Below, piece after piece: positions 47,541 through 61,600 of a stretch of 64,000 nt of DNA. Position numbers and translations under genes: made by a program. A model generated the notes under the pieces. It was not told where the DNA came from. It searched no databases and saw only the letters and a program-made list of their open reading frames with translations. The stretch is from Membranipora membranacea. Its lineage: Eukaryota; Bryozoa; Gymnolaemata; Cheilostomatida; Membraniporidae. Each line of letters opens with the position of its first letter. Position 1 is the stretch's first letter. The DNA is taken from contig OU612065.1 in the NCBI GenBank assembly GCA_914767715.1, positions 6,076,001 through 6,140,000 on the forward strand. Direction: 5' to 3'.

Positions 47541-49985
47541 ATGGCTGCAGCTAAACCTACTGAACAGCTTCATGCTGAACTGGAATGCCCAGTTTGTCAA
47601 GATTGGTATACCGACCCTGTTGATTTGAGTTGTGGACATAATTTCTGCAGACCATGTCTGCTAGCGGCTTTTCGGGCTCGACCAGATGACTCCGGTGAAT
47701 TCCATGACTTCCTCGATTGTCCTGTCTGCCGGAAGCGTACTTACACAAACACTCAAAAGATAGGAAAAATGCCTGTAAACTTGAAGCTTCGTAACATCAT
47801 CACTGCTATCCAGGCGAAGGAGAATGTGAAGCCCACTGAATGTGAGGTGCATCACAAACCTCATGTTATATTCTGCCATGACTGCAAGGATGTGAAATGC
47901 CTCACATGTTTTACAAAGGCGTGTAAGCTTCACAATACAGAGGAGATTGATGATATTGGCTCACAGCTACGATCAGTTTTAAACACTAAGAGGGCAGAAA
48001 TAGATCAAAGAATAGAAAATCTCAACAAACTAAAGGAAAAAGTGAAGTCCTCCACTGTTCAGGATGCAGTTGAGAATGAGCTAGTGTTTCTGCTGGAACA
48101 AGTTGAATCTCTCAATGTTGATCTAATTGACGAAAAGTGCTTAGTAAGTGTCTTTATGATTTGTATTCTTCATTTCAATTCAGTTTTTGATACAAAAAAA
48201 TATGTGGGAAATTTGTTGCCTGCTTACAGTACTACATGTACATCAAGTTTTCTAGATAAAAGGTCTATGTATACTATACAATATATAACTAAATGGTTAA
48301 TCCTTGATTGGTCACTCAGATGCAAACAAGTGCCCTCATATTCATTTCTAGGAGTTTGAGAAGTATTCAAAGGAACTAAGATCAATGGAGAATACAAGCA
48401 ACGCTTCACTGGTACAGAATAAGTCTGCTATAGACAAGCTCTCAATTGATGAAAGCACCTCAAGCAAACTGAATACAGCCCAACAAATTTATGATGATAT
48501 AAGCAGTGATCTACAGAAGATGAATGAAAAATTGAAGAATATCCTCAAAGCTAATGGGAGAAGCACTCACAAGAAGCCAGTACCAAAACCCAGGGCCAGG
48601 ACAAGGCTCCCACAAGGTAAATAGTAATGATCTGATGGCTGCAATGGTATAATTTGCCTTTGGAATGACAAACTCCCATCAAAGGGTTGCTTCCTAGCTT
48701 ACCCACAATGTGGACACCAGACTACTGCAGCAACCAAAATAAGATTTAATTCTTTAAACCAGAATTGGTCCATAAAGCAGTATGAAGTTTTTTGCTCACT
48801 TGCGTTACGTTTGTTGCTCTGCTTTCACCACTATGATTTTGCCTTGCAGACTCTCAACTGTACTCAAATGGATCAACCACTACTGAAGTTAGTCAGACAG
48901 ACTATGAAGATTTTGATGCTGAGTTTAGGGCATGGGAGCTTCAAAATTTCCGTACATCCAGCCTAGACCCTGACATTGAAGAGACACTGTCATCAGCATT
49001 ACAAGCAGCTAGTCTGAGGGCAACACAGGATGGCAATACACACAATGAGATCAGCCCAGGGCGACCACCCAACGGCCTTCTTACAGCTCAGATGTTTCTT
49101 CATGAGAACTTCAGCTCTGTATCATATATGCCTAATACTGACAGTTTCTATGCCAATACTAATGTTGGCTGTCAGCGCATCATAACGCTGAACAACCACG
49201 ACGATGGAGACGATGAAATACCAGGTATTTTTCTCGGTGACGTTCCAGTCAGTGATATGTGTGCCATCCCATCTGGAAAGGTACTGGTTCTCTCAGGTCA
49301 GGAGTTGGGGATCTACCGATCACCTGGTCATGAGCCTGCTAGGCTGTACAGTATGCCCAACCCTGCTGATAACAGAAGAACAGATGGTCTTCATCGCGTC
49401 AGCTGTATTGTGAGAAATAATGGCTATAATTATGCTGTCACTGACCTGAGCGGCCTTGTGTGTATTTGGAACCCGTCCTACAGAAACTGGGAAGAAGAGA
49501 TTTGCGTTTATGCTCAGGCAGGGTATGATAGGAAACCAGCTTCATTTGTGTTTAATATGTGCGTAACTTTCAGGGGGGATGAAAGTATCAACACCATCTT
49601 GTATTTTGCGCTCTACTACCAAGGTGAAATTTTAGCTTATGATGATGAAACTAAGCAGGTTCTGTGGCACAACCATTTTGCCTGTCACCACCCTGCTGGT
49701 ATAGCCTCAACGCCTGATAAGCTTCTTGTCTGCGAGGCGCTGGAGTCGTGCCCTAGTGTTGTCGTCATGGGCCACGATGGAGTCCTTCTACAGAAAATTA
49801 TGCAAAACTACTTTGAAGGCCCTTGCTGGGGCATTGTGTCAAGCAGTGAGAGTCCAGTGCAAAGTTCTCACGCCAGAGAAGTGGAAGGCAATGATACCAC
49901 TACTGTAGCGGTGTGGCATCAGTCAAGAAATAGTGATATGTTTGTGGATGTCTTTCACCTCAATCCTCTGTTGGCCAGTGGTTGA
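47541..49985 (+). CDS. TRIM-type RING and B-box protein, probable E3 ubiquitin ligase
   Basis: A complete model of about 667 residues in three coding exons: 47541-48143, 48352-48616, 48850-49985 (phases 0 and 1). The RING is clear: C16, C19, C31, H33, C36, C39, C60, C63 (ECPVCQDWYTDPVDLSCGHN and CPVCRKR). A B-box type 2 follows with C101, H104, C112, C115, C120, C123 and H131. A charged coiled coil covers about 140-270, then a proline/basic patch (KKPVPKPRARTRLPQG). The last 300 residues (49090-49980) carry strand-like motifs such as VLVLSGQELGIY, YAVTDLSGLVCIWN and ILYFALYYQGEILAYDDE, suggesting a beta-propeller. I do not see a canonical SPRY, filamin or NHL signature. RING plus B-box predicts E2-dependent ubiquitin transfer; substrate unknown. 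AATAAA at about 50278 is a candidate poly(A) signal. Confidence 0.88.
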
Positions 49986-50465
49986 TTACTCAGCTGCTCG
50001 GCTGATTGATTATCGAATTAAAACCAAGTACACACCTGAACCAGCCATTACTATGACATCGTTCACGCAGGATAAATTTATTCTATAAACTGACTTGTAT
50101 GGTTGCATGTGCATTTGTTTTGTACAACAACTTAAATACAGATACGTATACTAGTGCTGGGAATGTCCAAAATTGGAATGATGTTGTATATGGCATGATT
50201 TTTGGTAAAAGAAAATAATGATTGAATTTCAATAGTCCACAACAAAACGAAAGAGCAACATTAGAAAAATAGCATCAATAAAGAATGTATGGGAAAAATA
50301 TAGCCTAGAAAAATAAAAAACCCTATCACAGGCTTGGTGCACAGTTCAGCATGAAATCTTTAGGCACATAATTTGACTTTTGAGAAAAAAAAAACTAATT
50401 GACTAATAATTATCATTATTTGGCATACAAACTTTTTGGTATTATTTGTAAATGAACTGATTTTA

Positions 50466-53400
50466 TTACAGTTTAGTCACTTCTATTCCATCTCCAGACT
50501 CCTCAACATATCCTCTGTTGTCCTGAGCATTGCCTTGCATATCATTTTCTTTCTCCTCGATAAACTGCGACATAATAAATCAACGCAAGCATGTAATTTT
50601 TCAATAATATTAATGATATAGGTTCCTCAAAACATTGACCATTAACACAATTGTTCCGGCTCTTTGCGAAAAATCCAAAGTCGGTTGCACTTCCATGAGG
50701 AGTCTTCATCTTTAGTTCAAGTAGAGCAGAACTTGCCTAGACATTTCACATAAGAGTTCAGTCTATCACAACATTCACAACATGTTTAAAGGGACCGTTT
50801 GGGGAGGCAGGATGGCTTCATGCTGTGCCTGATTTGGTGACTCCGAGTGAGAAATCACTTGGACGGAGAGTAGATATAATTATTTAAGGGTAAAAACATT
50901 GATTCATTGCCATATATGATCAAATAGCAAAAATCTACTCTTGGTTGTATTGTGTGACTTTGTGCCAGTATAGATGGAAACAATATAGCATTTTAAGTCT
51001 CACTAGTATATTAAGTCTATGGTCTCACCTTTGAATTGGACTCATCTTTGCGCAGTATGAGCCAGACAATAATGAACATCAATGTGCCCAAGAAGTGAAA
51101 TCCGAATGATATAGCTGAAAAGAGATAAACATTGAGTCAATCAAGGTCACAAAGGAATTTAATCCGGCTTTTCAGGAGGCGAAGACAAGAACAGCGATAA
51201 TTAGAAAAATGCCATAGCTTAAACAATTCACAACTAAGGAATATATTATGACAAATTTATTGATCCAGCCGGGTCAGCAAGGTTCACAACTTGGTTCACA
51301 GCTGTTAAACACAATTTTACATTATAACCAATTTACCTGTGAATCTCACTCTAAACTCATTATTATCGTGGATGATACAGTTTTGTCTGACTCCACACTC
51401 TGACCTCCACCATTTGCAGCTCGAGTCTATTATTGTCCCGTACAAAATGGGTGCAGGCAGAAGAGCTGAAACCAAGTGAGTATAACAAAAATAAATATAG
51501 ACCAGGTCAAAGGTAATTACAGCGCAGAAGCTCTATAACAGAATTGCAAAACAATATTTTGTGACTCAAGTCCTGAGTCCCTAGCAGATGAGGTTCAATA
51601 ATTGATTTTGCCTGAGTATGAAGATGACTGGCCAATAAGTTGAGTGCTACTAAAATACAGGGAAACAATTAATAAGATCTCCCAGTATAAACTACACAAT
51701 TTAGGTATCAGCATCCTGGTATTTTTAGGTATGGTCAGAGGGAAATGATCGCTTTTCATCTGATTATAACTAACATGTCCTGCTGCTGACTAATGCAATT
51801 TACCAAGGGATTCAAATTTACTACATCTCAAGGCATTCAAAACCTTACCGAATAGTCTTATGATGACAACCTGTACTCCGAGCGCAAACGATTTCAAGTT
51901 TTTATCAACACACCTAAAAAAGAATTTGGTCATTTTTTATGAGTGTACAGGTCATGGTAGATTTTATATGAACTACCCACATGCTATGGTCTTTTCATGT
52001 TAATTGTAACATAACATGTACGTATACCTATGTGAACATGTCAGTTTTTGATCCAGCTCTGATATGACATAACAATTCACGACTTACCTGAACACGATTA
52101 TCGTTATAGGAGTTTTGATTGAAGCCAGTGTGAAGCTGAATATGGCGAGAAGCACGAGAAAGGCTGGTAACAAGGTACATGTGCTTTCACACTCGCCTTC
52201 AACCAAATGTGCAGGCTCTACATCAACCTCACCCCTCGTACAGGAACAGGCATCAGACTGCAAACAGTAACATGTATGCAGGTCATGGATATAAGAAACT
52301 GAGTAAGTGTCTCATAAGCCAATTTTCTTTGTATCCCTGATTTCAGAATGTTTTGTAGCAAATCTTACCTTGTTGGTAGAAGTTGTCCCCACTTTTTTGT
52401 GAGGGCATAACTCAAATGCCTGGATAGCAAACACATGATCAGATTCAGCATTTTCCGAGAGTACTTATAGCCTTATGGTTCAGTTTTGTTATTTTGGGGT
52501 CGACTTAAAGTGAACCGGCACCAATTTTTTGCTAGTTAAGGTTTAAGGCTCTGAAAAGCTTTGAAGTTGAGTAAATAAATGTTAGTATGTTAGCGTGTTT
52601 CAAGCCTGAACGAAATGACAAGTTTTCCTCAATAAAGTACTAAAGGGTAATCCAGTTCATACCTCATTGACTTTAGAATAGCATCCAGCCTGGCAGTAGC
52701 TTATATATGTAGTTGAGCCATGACAGATAGGATTGTAAAGCTGATCATCACAGTGGCACTGGATGTTGCATGTGTTGTTTAAATCAGGTTCCAAAGACTC
52801 CATTGAGGTGTCTCTAAAAAAGTAACAGGATAAATTCATTAGAATTTTGTAACTAATTCAAAAAGTCTACACAGCCTTCGGCATTCAACTTATTTCTTTA
52901 ATCGTCATAGTTATTGAGAGATAATATTTTTGGGTATATGTAATATGTGTAATATATATTATGTTATATTGTGTTGTGTTCTCACTCTACGACTCACTGT
53001 ACAGGAAGTCCAACAAACATGTAAAACAAGGTTTTAGGTGACACTTGACCATATTGACCAGTGACCATATCCATGAAATGGCACCCAGAATAGGTAAAAA
53101 AGGGCTGGAAATAATCTACCTGTTATATGGGACTGTGATTCCAGCTATGTCGATATTGCCACATCCAACAACAAATGCTAGTCCAAAGCAACATAAGGCG
53201 ACAATGTTCATTAGGCAAACTGATTTAATTGCACCTGAAATTATATAGAAAATAACATGGAAAGTTCACAACATGAAAAAAGTTTAGCTATAGTATTTGA
53301 ATCCAATATGGTGTGATATTGTTGCTCTAAAACACTGCACACAGAACTTAGCATTAACGATAACTATTTAGTATCTTTGGCATTACTTTTGTCTAAAAAA

Positions 53401-56400
53401 TCCATTCCATTCATTTTCAGCCAGATTGACTAACTAATCATATACCAGTCTTTTGTCATAATCTGGTATTTATAAATGTTCATTCAATATCTTCAATCAG
53501 TCGTAACGTCACTCTTATTCACAAGTATACCATTCTCATGGTCAATGATGTTATTTTATCATGTAATTTATTGATGTCAATATTTCGTATTAGTGATAGT
53601 TAACTTATTTGTTCTGTTATTGATTAGGCTAACTTAATGTTGCACAATGTAGGAAACTTACCTAATGGGCTCAGTTTGTAGCGCTGTATAATATAGCCTA
53701 TCACAACCACCCCTAGGACTGCACTCGGTATGGCCACACCGCCTGTAAATGGTTTCAAAATCGGTGAATTGGTAAAGCCCAGCCAAAAACACTGTATGCT
53801 GAATGGAGATTTTATATGGAAACACAAACATTTTCAAATTAATGCATTTTCAATCTCTGCTTCATCCAATTGAGGTCACAAGGAATTAATGAAAAGTACT
53901 GAAACAAGGAAAAGCCAGGAAAGCCAAGCTGGAGTGTTTAAATCAGGTCAAAACCAGTTTTCACATTAAAATCTTGAAAATAAGAAGCGCTAAATATAAG
54001 AACCATCCTACAGAGGGACTGCATGATGAATATACACAAGCATTAAATTACATTTGAGGATAATATAAATTTGTAGGGTTATAAAAAATGTCCATGTTCT
54101 AGCCATTTGCTTTAGCCTTGTCGTGCGGCCATCTTTTTTGTTTTGTTGGGCAGCGTGACAAAGCTACTTTAAAAAAATAATTAATTTTCAAAGGGGGTTT
54201 TGTTATGTTACTCAACTATTGTGCGTTTAGGAGAGGACAATCGGGTGCTTTTGGCTGACCAGGTAAAAATTAGAAAGGATTGAAATTGCTTATTGTGTGC
54301 AAGAATGTAACATAACAAAACGTAACATACCTGTTATGAGGCTTGAATTAGTTCTGCTTATATAAAACTGTGTTTCTATAAACTTGGGAGCAAAAGTAAG
54401 AAAGCCAGTAACTATGAGCATTACGAATGTCCCTCCAATATTCAACAGCATATAAACAGGATTTTTCATCAATATCCACAAAAATCGAGGCATTTCTGCA
54501 AAAGAAAGAATATCACCATGAAAATGACTTTGTACGAGCAATAGTATACGTGCAGTTGATGATTTTTTTCGTGCCACAAGAAAATACTACTGCAGCACAA
54601 CTAAAGTACAATTAAACAAATGTGTCCAACTCCTCAGGTGTTACAAGCAATGTATTACCAATGAGCTTATCTTTGGTCTAATCAAACCTGGCATTGTCAT
54701 TGCTATATACAAAGCTAGACACCTTGAATATCTAGATAGCAGCCATATATTTGAGAGATAATCTCTTTCCAAATTTAATGCCTGCTTGAAGCTCATGAAA
54801 ATCGAACTGTTGCACATTACTCAAAAGTAGACCTAGCTCAACATCATTGTATGCAGGAAACTAGAATTAATCAAATTTTTTTTTTTCGTTAAAAACAGTT
54901 TGGTCAGCGGATAACAGAATATAAATTGGGATGAAATTTTTTTGCGAACTTAGCAGAATGGATTGATAATCTTTTCACAAACATTTTCATAATCACAAGG
55001 GGCTGGAGAGTCCAGATAACATGGCTTCGAATAATCAGTGATTTAGTTCAGTATGGTTTAGTAAATATGTTTCTCATGAAAAGGAGATACTATTCATTTG
55101 CTTTTCCCCATCTGCAACATACAGCTGTCAGGGTCATAGATATAAGTATAATACCTTTCCAGGCAGGTTCTTTTAAAGGCAGGGGCAAAGTAGAGCAGGG
55201 GTTAATTGACATCCAGGTAATATGACCAAGAGATTGTCTTATTGCGCAGCCACTACAATACCTTTTAGTGGAGGGGTGGTGCCTCCCCTGGGGCGATTAA
55301 CAGATGAGTCTGAGTCAGTGCTGAGATTCTCCGATGATGATACTTTAGACATGGATTTAGGGAACATACAGAACCAAGGAGCTATAGCACATATGATAAC
55401 AGCAAAGAGAAGAAATCCTGCCCACCATGCGCCCAGCCATCTAAAACATAATATAAAACGGTAAGATATGAATAGTGATGACGTTATGCTTTCACAGAAC
55501 GGATAAACCGAGCATAGGGGGATTTCCAGCTCCTGTGAAAAGGAAACACAACTTTAGGGTAGGTCAGTTAGTTCTGGTTGAGCAGTTTGTCAATGATTCT
55601 CATCAGTGCTTTTTTTGTTGCTCAGTCAAGCTAGTATTCTCAAAATATAGCAATACATGTGGGAATGACACATACATGATGCACAACCACTGGACCAAGT
55701 GTAACTATCCGTTATCTGCCCAACATTCCTGATATCAGGATCAGCTAACTAACTAAGTGTAGTGTGCACCCCTTTTGAAACTGAACATAGCCGATAAGAT
55801 TACAGTCAATAGTTATAGTCTTTGTTACATCAGAATTTCTAACTGTGCAAATAAGTGACTGATAACCTTATAATAGCTAACACAGGTAAAACAAACTGCA
55901 ATCTACTTACGAATGCCAGCCAAACTACACTAAGCCCCACAAAGCTAGTTTGAGTTTGATATGGGACATATCCAAGGGCTCACCATTTTAACAATAGCAA
56001 TACTCACAGGTTTTCATCTTTTGATGTCAGGTTCAGCAATGAAGGGCTATATGCTATGAAGTCTATGTAGATTTCTAACATGGCTGCACCGCATCCATAC
56101 CCAACCACTGAACCCAGAACTGAAGCAGCATACACAAACGCTGTAAAGATAAGTGAAGTCAGTGAATTCATTAAAAGTTTAAGGGATAATCTAAAAAACA
56201 CTAAGGACAATTTGCTAGGCAGGATAAAATTGATATAAGTGAAGAAACTGCGACAAGAATTGTTCTGCTTACTCGGTAACTAGGTTGGGCCGCCCAATTT
56301 CTGTTGAATCCAAAGAAATTGATCACTAGTTCATATATTCTGAACAAAACTTGCATAATAGAAAGCTTGAATTACTCACAGATATATGTAGATGATGTTC

Positions 56401-57043
56401 TGGTGCTGACATGATTGTCTATGTATGTGAGGCCGATCGTTAGGATGGGGCTACTGCCAACACCGATCAAAGTTTGGGCGATGATGAATATAGCTATGTA
56501 TAATCCTCTTTCGGACAGGTCTTTGTTGTCTGCACATTCTATGGTGGTGTTTCCGACATTATTTGATGTTGAGCAATATAAAGGAATGGTTGATGTACTG
56601 TTCACATGAGTTGTCAGAAGACCTAGGACATAATCTTCTGTGTGAGTTGGTGCTATAAAGTGTGGTAAACTGAACACTACTGTACCAACACCTATGATTA
56701 ATGATCCCCAGCCAAGAATCAGTGGGATGTGACTATGATGTCCAAGAAAGCTGACAAGCATCACAGCTATAGTGGCTCCGATTTCATATGATGATACTAT
56801 CAGTCCTGTGGTGAAGCTTCCCAGTTTGAACTTCTGCTCTATGGTTGTTAATACTGCTGGGAGGTAGCTTGCTGCTATAGAACCGTTCATACAAGTCAAA
56901 AGGCACAAAAATACTGTAAACATTTTGATATTTTGGCAGCATTTTAATTTGTGAGATTTGTCTATTTTCTCAGCTTTATCCGCTTTATCACCCTCGGAGT
57001 TGTCCATGCTATCATCTGTGGAGGATCTACTTTCATCAGACAT
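50466..57043 (-). CDS. Solute carrier organic anion transporter (SLCO/OATP family)
   Basis: A complete model of about 695 residues. Exons, in coding order: 56380-57043, 56008-56140, 55262-55440, 54331-54495, 53662-53742, 53120-53234, 52663-52813, 52369-52419, 52088-52257, 51849-51913, 51337-51465, 51029-51114, 50466-50564; all phases agree. It is a twelve-helix plasma-membrane carrier. An acidic cytosolic N-terminus precedes helix 1 (FTVFLCLLTCMNGSIAASYL). The family signature is WLGAWWAGFLLF (about 266-277). The large extracellular loop has Kazal-like cysteines (TCNIQCHCDDQLYNPICHG, about 455-515, and SDACSCTRGE). Helices 11-12 include SFALGVQVVIIRLFG and FGFHFLGTLMFIIVWLIL. The C-terminus VTKL fits a class I PDZ ligand. 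N-terminal sequence looks nearer SLCO2/SLCO3 than SLCO4, so I give no symbol. An upstream untranslated exon ending near 57539 (donor gtgtgt) is possible. Confidence 0.92.
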
Positions 57044-58666
57044 TTCTGTGTTCTATCAGCCAGTTCTTGAAAGTAAGCTAACTGTTACAAGCCTGCAAAA
57101 TAAAAAGTAGAACCAAATGGAGTCACCTGGTCACAATGGTCAACGATGGAAATTCAAGGTGGCGGTGTGTTATTACGGTAGTCATCTCATTGATGGGATT
57201 TAGAAAAATTCAAGGTATTCGATTCCTTGCTGGATTGATGCCTGCGATAATCCATCAATTTCTATGAGCCTATTTCTATGAGCCAAGCTGTGTAACCAAG
57301 GTGTAACTTAGCCTGGCTTAGGCTTAGGCTAGGTGTAACTGTAACTGAGTCAATGATAAAACTTAACTAAGGCCTGACTTGAAGTTACAGATAGTAGTTG
57401 GAACCAAATACAGTTATAACATATATTAATAGATATATCTACAGATTGAGTATAATAAATAAATCTATCAAATACCGTGTATAATAATAGTATCAGTATT
57501 ACTGTTAGTAATTTATTGTCAAAAATAATTCTACACACCTGTCATAGATGCTTCTCCTCAGTCATGATAGAGTTTCCTTATATATTTCACACTTTGTCCT
57601 GTTCACCAGTAGTTGTATGCTGGCTATCAGGTCCAATCAATTTTCATATTGATAAATTCCATTGCCTTGCTACTAGGTGCAACATAAACAATAAAGTGAA
57701 ACTACATCACGTGACATAAGTATACTGTATCCTGATTGTCTAGTTCAAAGGTCACACATAAGGGCATGCATGATGTTTTGATTTCTGGATAACAGTTTGT
57801 AGAAGATTAGTAGTTTGAAAAGTGGATGGAGTGGATGTAGTAAGATAGAGCTGGTTGTTTGAGGGATAAACTCATTGGAGAGCAAGGTGACAATCACTGT
57901 GGAAGAATAAGTGTCTGCACTTCATTACCTTATGGTGACAAATGATGATGTGATTGAGAAGAAAAACTAATAAATCAGTAGGTTGGAGTTAGTAGAGAAT
58001 TGTCATAGAATACTAGACTAGTACACAGATAATAAGACTGCTGCAGATCTTTATGATCAATTCATAATCATAGTGCTTACATATAAAATTCAGCAGCAGC
58101 ATTACAACTCACTTCCTCAGGGGTTTTCAGATAACCCCTTAATTCAAACTGTTGTTGACCTAACCACTCTACCAACAAACCAGACTCGAAATATACTGAC
58201 TCAATCAGTCAGATTTGTTCATCTGACAGGAGTATCAGACTACTCTCTATTGTTGGACCCTGTATAGGGTAAGTAATGTGGGGCCAGTGAACTATATATT
58301 GGTTCACATCACCTTTAATTGACTTGGATGCAAAGAAATTGTGCATTACATGACTGCAGCGTTATATACAAAGCTCCTTCAGTTAGCATTGCTGGTACGC
58401 AGTATCAGTGTGTTAAGTTAATAGTTATGATCTTCCTACAGTCAAGTCTTCTCTCAATTTTGACCTCCTTAAACTGCAATCTTACCCTATCTATCATGCA
58501 CAGGATATTCATTCATCTCAGTCAAGCAATGTCGTCCACGTCTAGCTGTTACTACAGGTCATGCACAGGGTGTTTGCTGTAGTCGTCTTTGACTGGCTCT
58601 CCCTCGTCTGATCAATTCTTTATTATGTTGTTATAGCTGCTATATAGGTGCTCTTGATGCATTATT
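57044..58666. promoter_or_regulatory. Divergent promoter region between two SLCO genes
   Basis: About 1.6 kb separates the start codons of two head-to-head transporter genes. It must hold both 5' UTRs and promoters. An E-box in the form atcacgtgac (57706-57715, core CACGTG) lies near the middle, and a candidate untranslated exon of the left gene ends at 57539. I see no coding exon. Binding by bHLH factors of the USF/TFE type is only an inference from the motif. Confidence 0.4.
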
Positions 58667-61600
58667 ATGTCACACAATGACCACCGCCATGGCTCACAAG
58701 AAACGACTGTGACTGCTGATGAAGTTGTTCCTCTCACCAACGGGGTTGCAGTCCCCGAGATTGAAGTTACAGACAAGCTCAGGGGCGATGCTGATGGGCG
58801 GGAGGACCCTCGTTTACCCTACAGTAATAGAGACTCGGGTATACAAGACGGGGAGTTTGCTGAGACTAATGCTACTACTTATAACAAACGTCCTGGTAAC
58901 CTGGCTCTTACTAGTGATCCTGTGGCTGAAGTCGCACAAAACTGGTCCCGCAGAGACTCACTTCTAAGTCGTAAATCAGTAGTAACTAATGCCAGTGTAG
59001 TCATAGATCCTAAAGATGAACTTTGCGGATGGGGACCACTGAGCCCCAAATTCTTAGAGAGATTCAGGAACCCACGATGGGTTCTTGTGTGGCTCAGTCT
59101 TGCTGGCGTCTGCCAGGTAAGTGACCTTTTTTTAATAGTTAATTGTTTAATTGTTGTTAAGTGTTGATCCATTGGTTGCATCTGAAAGCTGAAAGTTTCA
59201 TGTAAATTCACTCAGTCATAGCTCTTGTAAGGTCAGATCTGTTAGTGCAGTGATATTCACATATTACTTTTTGAGAGAGGTTGATGTCCTTTAAATTGGC
59301 AGTTGATTACTTCATTTGACCACACGGCTATGCCCCATTCACACTGGTGATAGCATTTCCATGCTGAGTAAAAAGTTCCCCTGCATGACACAGCTTTCAC
59401 ATGAGGATGAATGAGGATATTTCTACCTTGTAGAGCTATAATATACACATTCCGTTAAGTGACCTAAAATTACATTATTGTGTGAAATTGAAGTTTTGTG
59501 CAAATCTAGAGCAGCATTGTTATGATAAACCGATGTCAATAACAGTAACACTAAAACAAAACAGAGTTTAAGCTGATAAGGTATCTTTCTTGAAATGATT
59601 TGACAGGTGCTGGATATTTTACAAGGCTCGATCAAGGTTTTGCTCAGAAAGCCCAGTCTGGTGTTTTTTATCTAAGTGAATATGCTGCAATTCCATCTTG
59701 CCTCCCACTGTGAAATATCTGCCACACATTTTTCAGCCATTATGTTGGAAAGGGTTGGAATAGTAGTTGAAATATTCCTTGTCTTGTTTTATCATTGGCG
59801 CTTTATGGAAAGCATATCTCTTTTGAAGTGAGGTAATCTGCCAAATAAATATGGTATTAAAAAACCTGGTTCAACTGTATTCCAACTATATGTAGGCAAT
59901 TAATTGCAGCAAATTTCATACAGACAAATGTTAGCTTTATGATTGTGTCGTATCTATATATTTTAATATATGGTCTCCTGGGGAAATTTTGAAATCTATG
60001 AAGTTTACTGATTTATTTTTCTTGTTTCAGGGTATGATAGTGAATGGCTTCGTTCTGAACAGTATCAGCACACTTGAAAGGCGTTTTGACCTGAAGAGTT
60101 CAGAGACTGGTGTTATTGCCAGTGGTTATGACTTAGCGTCTTTAGTCTGCCTGATACCGGTATCATACTTTGGTGGCGTCGGCCGCAAACCCCACTGGGT
60201 CGGGACGGGTGTGTTTATCATGGGCATCGGCTCGATGATATTCATGCTGCCTCACTTTACCACACGTAAGTTTTTGATATGATGCTAAAATAAAACCCGA
60301 ATTATACGTTCTCGGTCACTGACAAATAACAAAAGGAAAATGCTAAAACTTTGTTGCAAAACTACAAGTATATAAAACGAGCCTCTATGTTACAAATTAA
60401 TTTTTTTTCTCCAAATGATGGGGAAAATAGTCTCCCTCCTACTGGATCTAAAAATAATTATAAATGTGATTCACAAATTATAAAATCACAGAGTAGGATA
60501 TCTCTATCGATCCTCAATACTCTGTGATAATAAATAATATAATATAATGGATTCTGAGTTCACTCACCAATATGTTCACCAACTCTTAATACCTGTTTAT
60601 GTGCCATTTATACAAATTGAGCTTATTAGACGTTTTGTTGATTAGCAGAATTAATATAAACCAATTAGTACAATTAGTACAATAGCTCTGTTATACTTAG
60701 TTGACAAAATGTCATTTTTTTGGAATAGAATCTAAATAATAGTTTAGCTTATACTTGAGAATACAGTTCAATTACAGTTTAATATTGTCTAGCTATTTTT
60801 GAAACATTTTATGGTCGGCATGCAAGCCAACAAGATGTAAGAAGATGGTCTGGAAATAAGAAGAGATACTTTGCAAGCCACCATTTAAAATTCCTGCGAA
60901 CAAAATTGTTTACTCGGCAGAAAACATGAAACAAATAATTGTCTATGGAAGTATCCTTCTCTCTGCGGGCCTGTCTCGACAACTGGACTTATGCTTGTGA
61001 TTGGTATAATTCATCCAACAAGATGCCAACCAGTTTCTTATCTCACATCCTGCACTGAATCGCAATTTGCCAATATATATAGTTGTTCTGCCCTGATCAC
61101 AATCATAACTCAAATACCTCTATTTAATGGCAGCACATAAGTAAGGCCTTTCCCAGGAGTTGTGGAATCACTGTGTGAAGTGAAATGAATGTTTTGGTCA
61201 GATTACCCTTCCTAATCTGCTCTTATATTATGTAAGAGCTCAAAATAAATAGGGCCTATATAGGTCCTCGTAAGTTACCTTGGAGTATTGGTCTGATTAT
61301 ATACATATGTATCATTTTTCATCCAAACCAGCAATCAGAGATCACAAATCATAACATGTTTTGGAGCTGAGTGTAATTTATGCCTGAAAGTTTGGCAGGG
61401 AAATTTGGGATGTTTAGTGTCAGACCCGCATGGAAGAATTTGCTTCCTGCAGTATTTTCTGGTTGCGTCAAGTTTGAACAGCTCAATGTTAGTTTTGTAT
61501 AACAATGCATCTCTGAATGAGGGCTATTAATTGATGAGTAACATTATTTATGCAAGATCGCCAAAAAAACTTGATTTGCCAACCGCAGTCACCAAGGCCA

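Noticed and set aside
48144-48359. Extension of the first TRIM exon to a stop at 48359
   Set aside because: A consensus gtaagt donor at 48144 and a phase-matched exon at 48352 continue the coiled coil; the extension is intron.
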